Assembly (NCBI GenBank): GCA_018061385.1
Contig: JAGOUF010000007.1
Coordinates: 1-17,816 of the forward strand
Reading direction: 5' to 3'
Length of the DNA stretch: 17,816 nucleotides
From: Chitinophagaceae bacterium
GTDB lineage: Bacteria > Bacteroidota > Bacteroidia > Chitinophagales > Chitinophagaceae
Shown here one piece after another: positions 15,615 through 17,816 of the stretch. Every line of letters starts with the position of its first letter. Within the stretch, counting starts at the first letter, position 1. The notes beneath the pieces are model-generated. The model searched no databases. It had not been told where the DNA came from and saw nothing but the letters and a program-made list of their open reading frames with translations. Position numbers and translations under genes: made by a program.

Positions 15615-15631
15615 TTGTTAACTCTTAATTC
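15608..15631 (+). repeat. Right inverted repeat of the four-helix-bundle cassette
   Basis: Begins with CTCATAATTGTTAACTC and overlaps the last codons of the four-helix-bundle gene, ending 13 bp before the pydC start. It is complementary to 15206-15229 at 19 of 24 positions. Just after it, CTCATAACTATGAG (15636-15649) repeats the same motif and contains the pydC ATG. Confidence 0.55.
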
Positions 15632-15644
15632 ATACCTCATAACT

Positions 15645-16508
15645 ATGAGAATCATTAAATCAGCACTCATTCAAATGTCGCTCCCAAAAACAGAAGGCGA
15701 AGGAACCATAGCAGAAATTAAAGAAGCGATGGTGCAAAAACATATTCCTTTAATTGAAGAAGCTGGAAGACAATGTGTGCAAATACTTTGCTTTCAAGAA
15801 ATTTTCAATACACCCTATTTCTGTCCAGGGCAAGATGCTGCTTGGTACGAATCTGCTGAAACTGTTCCTGGTCCAACAACAGAACGTATGCAGGAATATG
15901 CAAAGAAGTACAATATGGTAATCATTGTGCCAGTGTACGAAAAAGAACAAGCAGGCGTTTTGTACAACACTGCTGCAGTGATTGATGCTGATGGTTCTTA
16001 CTTAGGCAAGTACAGAAAAAATCACATTCCACATACAGGTGGCTTTTGGGAAAAGTTTTTCTTTAAGCCTGGAAATCTTGGCTATCCTGTATTTCAAACA
16101 AAATATGCAAAAGTGGGCGTGTATATTTGTTATGATCGTCATTTCCCTGACGGAGCTCGTTGTTTGGGTTTAAATGGTGCCGAAATTGTGTACAATCCAA
16201 GTGCCACAACAGTTGGTCAATCACAATATTTATGGAAGTTAGAACAACCTGCACATGCAGTTGCCAATGGATATTTCATGGGCTGCATCAATCGTGTTGG
16301 TACAGAACAACCTTGGAATTTAGGTAAGTTCTATGGTACATCTTATTTTGTAAATCCATTAGGACAAATCATTGCAGAAGCGTCTGAAAATAATGATGAG
16401 TTATTGATTGCAGAATTTGATTTAGATTTAATAGAACAAATCAGAAGTAAGTGGCAATTTTTTAGAGATAGAAGACCAGAGACTTATAACGAAATTGTAA
16501 AACCGTAA
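15645..16508 (+). CDS. pydC: Beta-ureidopropionase-type carbon-nitrogen hydrolase (nitrilase superfamily)
   Basis: A 287-residue nitrilase-superfamily amidohydrolase. It would cleave N-carbamoyl-beta-alanine (or the beta-aminoisobutyrate form) to the beta-amino acid, CO2 and ammonia. The Glu-Lys-Cys triad is visible: E52 in CFQEIFNTPYF, K125 in GKYRKNHIPH, and C162 in VYICYDRHFPDGAR. Segments GGFWEKFFFKPGN (132-144) and FYGTSYFVNPLGQ resemble beta-ureidopropionases more than general nitrilases. The start is ATG 15645 (MRIIKSALIQMS); an upstream TTG at 15615 would add 10 residues encoded by the inverted-repeat region. Context between dihydropyrimidinase and PreT fixes the substrate class. N-carbamoylputrescine amidase is the nearest alternative, but no polyamine genes are nearby. 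Confidence 0.92.
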   Translation: MRIIKSALIQMSLPKTEGEGTIAEIKEAMVQKHIPLIEEAGRQCVQILCFQEIFNTPYFCPGQDAAWYESAETVPGPTTERMQEYAKKYNMVIIVPVYEKEQAGVLYNTAAVIDADGSYLGKYRKNHIPHTGGFWEKFFFKPGNLGYPVFQTKYAKVGVYICYDRHFPDGARCLGLNGAEIVYNPSATTVGQSQYLWKLEQPAHAVANGYFMGCINRVGTEQPWNLGKFYGTSYFVNPLGQIIAEASENNDELLIAEFDLDLIEQIRSKWQFFRDRRPETYNEIVKP

Positions 16509-16544
16509 ATTATTTTGTTTTTTTGATAACGAGCTGCATTGCTA

Positions 16545-16566
16545 CTATTAAACTTTAGTTGCGTCG
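16545..16566 (+). repeat. GTTGCGTCG-core interspersed repeat, copy 3 (truncated)
   Basis: CTATTAAACTTTAGTTGCGT followed by CG matches 13731-13752 at 19 of 22 positions; the final CAC of the core is replaced by TAG. With the leader repeat at 16612-16659 it rebuilds the same two-part arrangement seen before hydA, but with a hairpin inserted between the parts. Confidence 0.5.
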
Positions 16567-16573
16567 TAGAAAA

Positions 16574-16600
16574 TCCTGCTTTAGCAGGACACATTTTTTT
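16574..16600 (+). terminator. Rho-independent terminator-like hairpin after pydC
   Basis: TCCTGCT (16574-16580) pairs perfectly with AGCAGGA (16583-16589), followed by CACA and a run of seven Ts (16594-16600). It lies 65 bp after pydC and 65 bp before preT, so it could end or attenuate transcription between them. The actual loop would need to open the A-T closing pair to reach four nucleotides. It lies inside a repeat composite and may simply be part of that element. Confidence 0.5.
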
Positions 16601-16611
16601 AAAAAATAAAT

Positions 16612-16659
16612 ATTGAACAAACCATTCGTGCCAATTCGTGCATTCGTGGCAAAAAATAG
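16612..16659 (+). repeat. ATTCGTG-type leader repeat in front of preT
   Basis: Near-identical to 13775-13821: ATTGAACAAACCATTCGTGC, then CAATTCGTGCATTCGTGGC and AAAAAATAG, ending 5 bp before the preT start codon. As with hydA, the A-rich end occupies the ribosome-binding position. Confidence 0.65.
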
Positions 16660-16664
16660 ATACC

Positions 16665-17816
16665 ATGGCAATTCAAAACAACAGGCTAACTTCAAAACAA
16701 TACGAACAAAATTTTTCTGATATACATCCTCCATTTGAAACAGTGGATGCTGCTTTAACAGAAGCCAATCGTTGTTTGTTTTGTTACGATGCACCTTGTA
16801 TAAAAGCTTGTCCTACAAGCATCAATGTTCCTAAGTTTATCAAACAAATTACTACAGAAAATATTAAAGGTTCTGCCCATACCATTTTCACTTCAAACAT
16901 TATGGGTGCAGGTTGCAGCAAAGTTTGTCCTGTAGAAAAATTATGTGAAGGTGCATGTGTGTATAATCTCATGGAAGAAACGCCTATTCATATTGCCAAA
17001 CTTCAACGATACAGTACAGAAATTGCTATGAAAAATAAATGGCAATTATTTGAGCGTAAGGCATCAACTGGTAAACGAGTTGCCATTGTTGGTGCTGGTC
17101 CAGCTGGTTTAAGTTGTGCTCATACATTAAGTAAAGAAGGAGTAGATGTTACCATTTTTGAAAAAGAAAATAAAGGTGGAGGATTAATGACTTATGGTAT
17201 TGCTGCTTATAAAGTAACGCCACAGTTCTGTGAAGATGAAGTAAACTTTATTACTTCAATTGGTGGCATTGAGATTAAATACAATCAAACTTTAGGAAAA
17301 GATATTACACTAAAAGAATTGCAAAAAAACTATGATGCAGTTTATTTAGCATTTGGTGTTGGTCTAGCTCGTCAATTAGAAATTCCTGGTGAAGATTTAA
17401 AAGGCGTTGAAGATGCAATTACGTTTATTTATGAATTAAGAACCAACAATTTTTCATCGCTAGCAATTGGTGATAAAGTAGCAGTAATTGGTATGGGCAA
17501 CACAGCTATTGATGCTGCCACACAAGCCAAACGATTGGGTGCAAAAGAAGTAACCTTAGTATATAGAAGAACACAAGAAGAGATGCCTTGTACACAACAT
17601 GAATTGAACATTGCTAAACTTGATGGCTGTAATGTTATATGGCTTGCGTCGCCCAAAGAAGTGATTGGAAAAGATGGTAAAGTAACACAGCTCATTTGTG
17701 ATACCATGAAGTTAGGCGAACCAGATGCAAGTGGAAGAAGAAGTCCTATGGCAACAGGTGAAACCATTACATTAGATGTAGATATGGTAATTAAAGCAGC
17801 GGGACAAATGCCTTTC
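16665..17816 (+). CDS. preT: Dihydropyrimidine dehydrogenase subunit PreT, 3' end outside window
   Basis: An open frame of 384 codons with no stop before the window end, so it is partial. It matches PreT, the NAD(P)H-oxidising FAD/Fe-S subunit that passes electrons to PreA for reduction of uracil and thymine. The N-terminal Fe-S domain has C37, C40, C45 and C49 (RCLFCYDAPCIKACPT) and C84, C88, C94 and C98 (GAGCSKVCPVEKLCEGAC), close to the eukaryotic DPD N-terminus. The FAD-binding motif is VAIVGAGPAGLS (139-150) and the NAD(P)H-binding motif VAVIGMGNTAIDAA (272-285), then VYRRTQEEMPC. The last visible residues KAAGQMPF belong to the closing FAD motif, so about 30-80 residues are missing. The start is ATG 16665. 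Glutamate synthase small-chain-like proteins share the architecture, but the DPD-like Fe-S region and neighbours decide. preA is expected next. Confidence 0.92.
   Translation, partial: MAIQNNRLTSKQYEQNFSDIHPPFETVDAALTEANRCLFCYDAPCIKACPTSINVPKFIKQITTENIKGSAHTIFTSNIMGAGCSKVCPVEKLCEGACVYNLMEETPIHIAKLQRYSTEIAMKNKWQLFERKASTGKRVAIVGAGPAGLSCAHTLSKEGVDVTIFEKENKGGGLMTYGIAAYKVTPQFCEDEVNFITSIGGIEIKYNQTLGKDITLKELQKNYDAVYLAFGVGLARQLEIPGEDLKGVEDAITFIYELRTNNFSSLAIGDKVAVIGMGNTAIDAATQAKRLGAKEVTLVYRRTQEEMPCTQHELNIAKLDGCNVIWLASPKEVIGKDGKVTQLICDTMKLGEPDASGRRSPMATGETITLDVDMVIKAAGQMPF

Noticed and set aside
15206..15631. True 23S rRNA intervening sequence
   Set aside because: Flanking DNA is protein-coding (hydA and pydC), with no rRNA sequence on either side.
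15636..15649. CTCATAACTATGAG palindrome over the pydC start codon as a translation-blocking hairpin
   Set aside because: A two-nucleotide loop cannot form; with a four-nucleotide loop only five weak pairs remain, so stable masking of the start is unlikely. It is better seen as part of the cassette-flank motif.
8411..16659. CRISPR array from recurring ATTCGTG units
   Set aside because: Units are not regularly spaced, vary in sequence, are separated by whole genes, and no cas genes are present.
17643..17653. TTGCGTCGCC inside preT as another copy of the GTTGCGTCGCAC repeat
   Set aside because: Only the short core matches, the flanks do not, and it encodes a normal part of PreT (LASPKE).

Overview
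The window looks like chromosomal DNA from an AT-rich member of the Bacteroidota, probably a Chitinophagaceae-type organism. The evidence is the gliding-motility pair gldF-gldG, a MurF-alanine racemase fusion typical of this phylum, a lipoprotein signal peptidase with a long inserted loop, a Bacteroidota-type promoter (TTG, 17-nt spacer, TATCTTTG) and weak Shine-Dalgarno signals. The family-level placement is inference. No RNA genes, CRISPR array, insertion sequence or phage genes are visible.

Left half (1-8399), housekeeping and envelope: gldF and gldG (membrane part of the Gld ABC system), a TerC/Alx-family membrane protein, the bifunctional MurF/alanine racemase that starts with TTG, and a 68-residue two-helix membrane protein. 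A secreted TlpA-like thioredoxin (minus strand) then lies divergent from lspA, with two back-to-back promoter candidates between them. A PAP2-family phosphatase closes this half.

Right half (8596-17816), reductive pyrimidine catabolism: an Lrp/AsnC regulator diverges from six co-directional catabolic genes. These are CoA-acylating (methyl)malonate-semialdehyde dehydrogenase, a class III aminotransferase, an NCS1 permease, dihydropyrimidinase, beta-ureidopropionase, and PreT, the NAD(P)H/FAD/Fe-S subunit of dihydropyrimidine dehydrogenase, which is cut by the window end. Read as a pathway: import of uracil or thymine (NCS1), reduction (PreT plus a PreA expected just outside), ring opening (HydA), decarbamoylation to beta-alanine or beta-aminoisobutyrate (PydC), transamination to the semialdehyde (aminotransferase), and conversion to acetyl-CoA or propionyl-CoA (MmsA). 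The individual steps are well known; the contiguous uptake-to-acyl-CoA layout is the main biological message.

Two things sit on top of this. First, a four-helix-bundle (S23 / 23S rRNA intervening-sequence family) gene lies between dihydropyrimidinase and beta-ureidopropionase. It is interrupted by one in-frame TGA and bounded by imperfect 24-bp inverted repeats (19/24), so it looks like an inserted, now broken cassette. Second, every right-half gap longer than 100 bp, except the lrp/mmsA divergent region, carries short interspersed repeats (ATTCGTG-type units and a GTTGCGTCGCAC core). Near-identical composite copies form the leaders of dihydropyrimidinase and preT. I see no clearly new multi-gene system; the cassette and the repeats are the parts that known genes do not explain.
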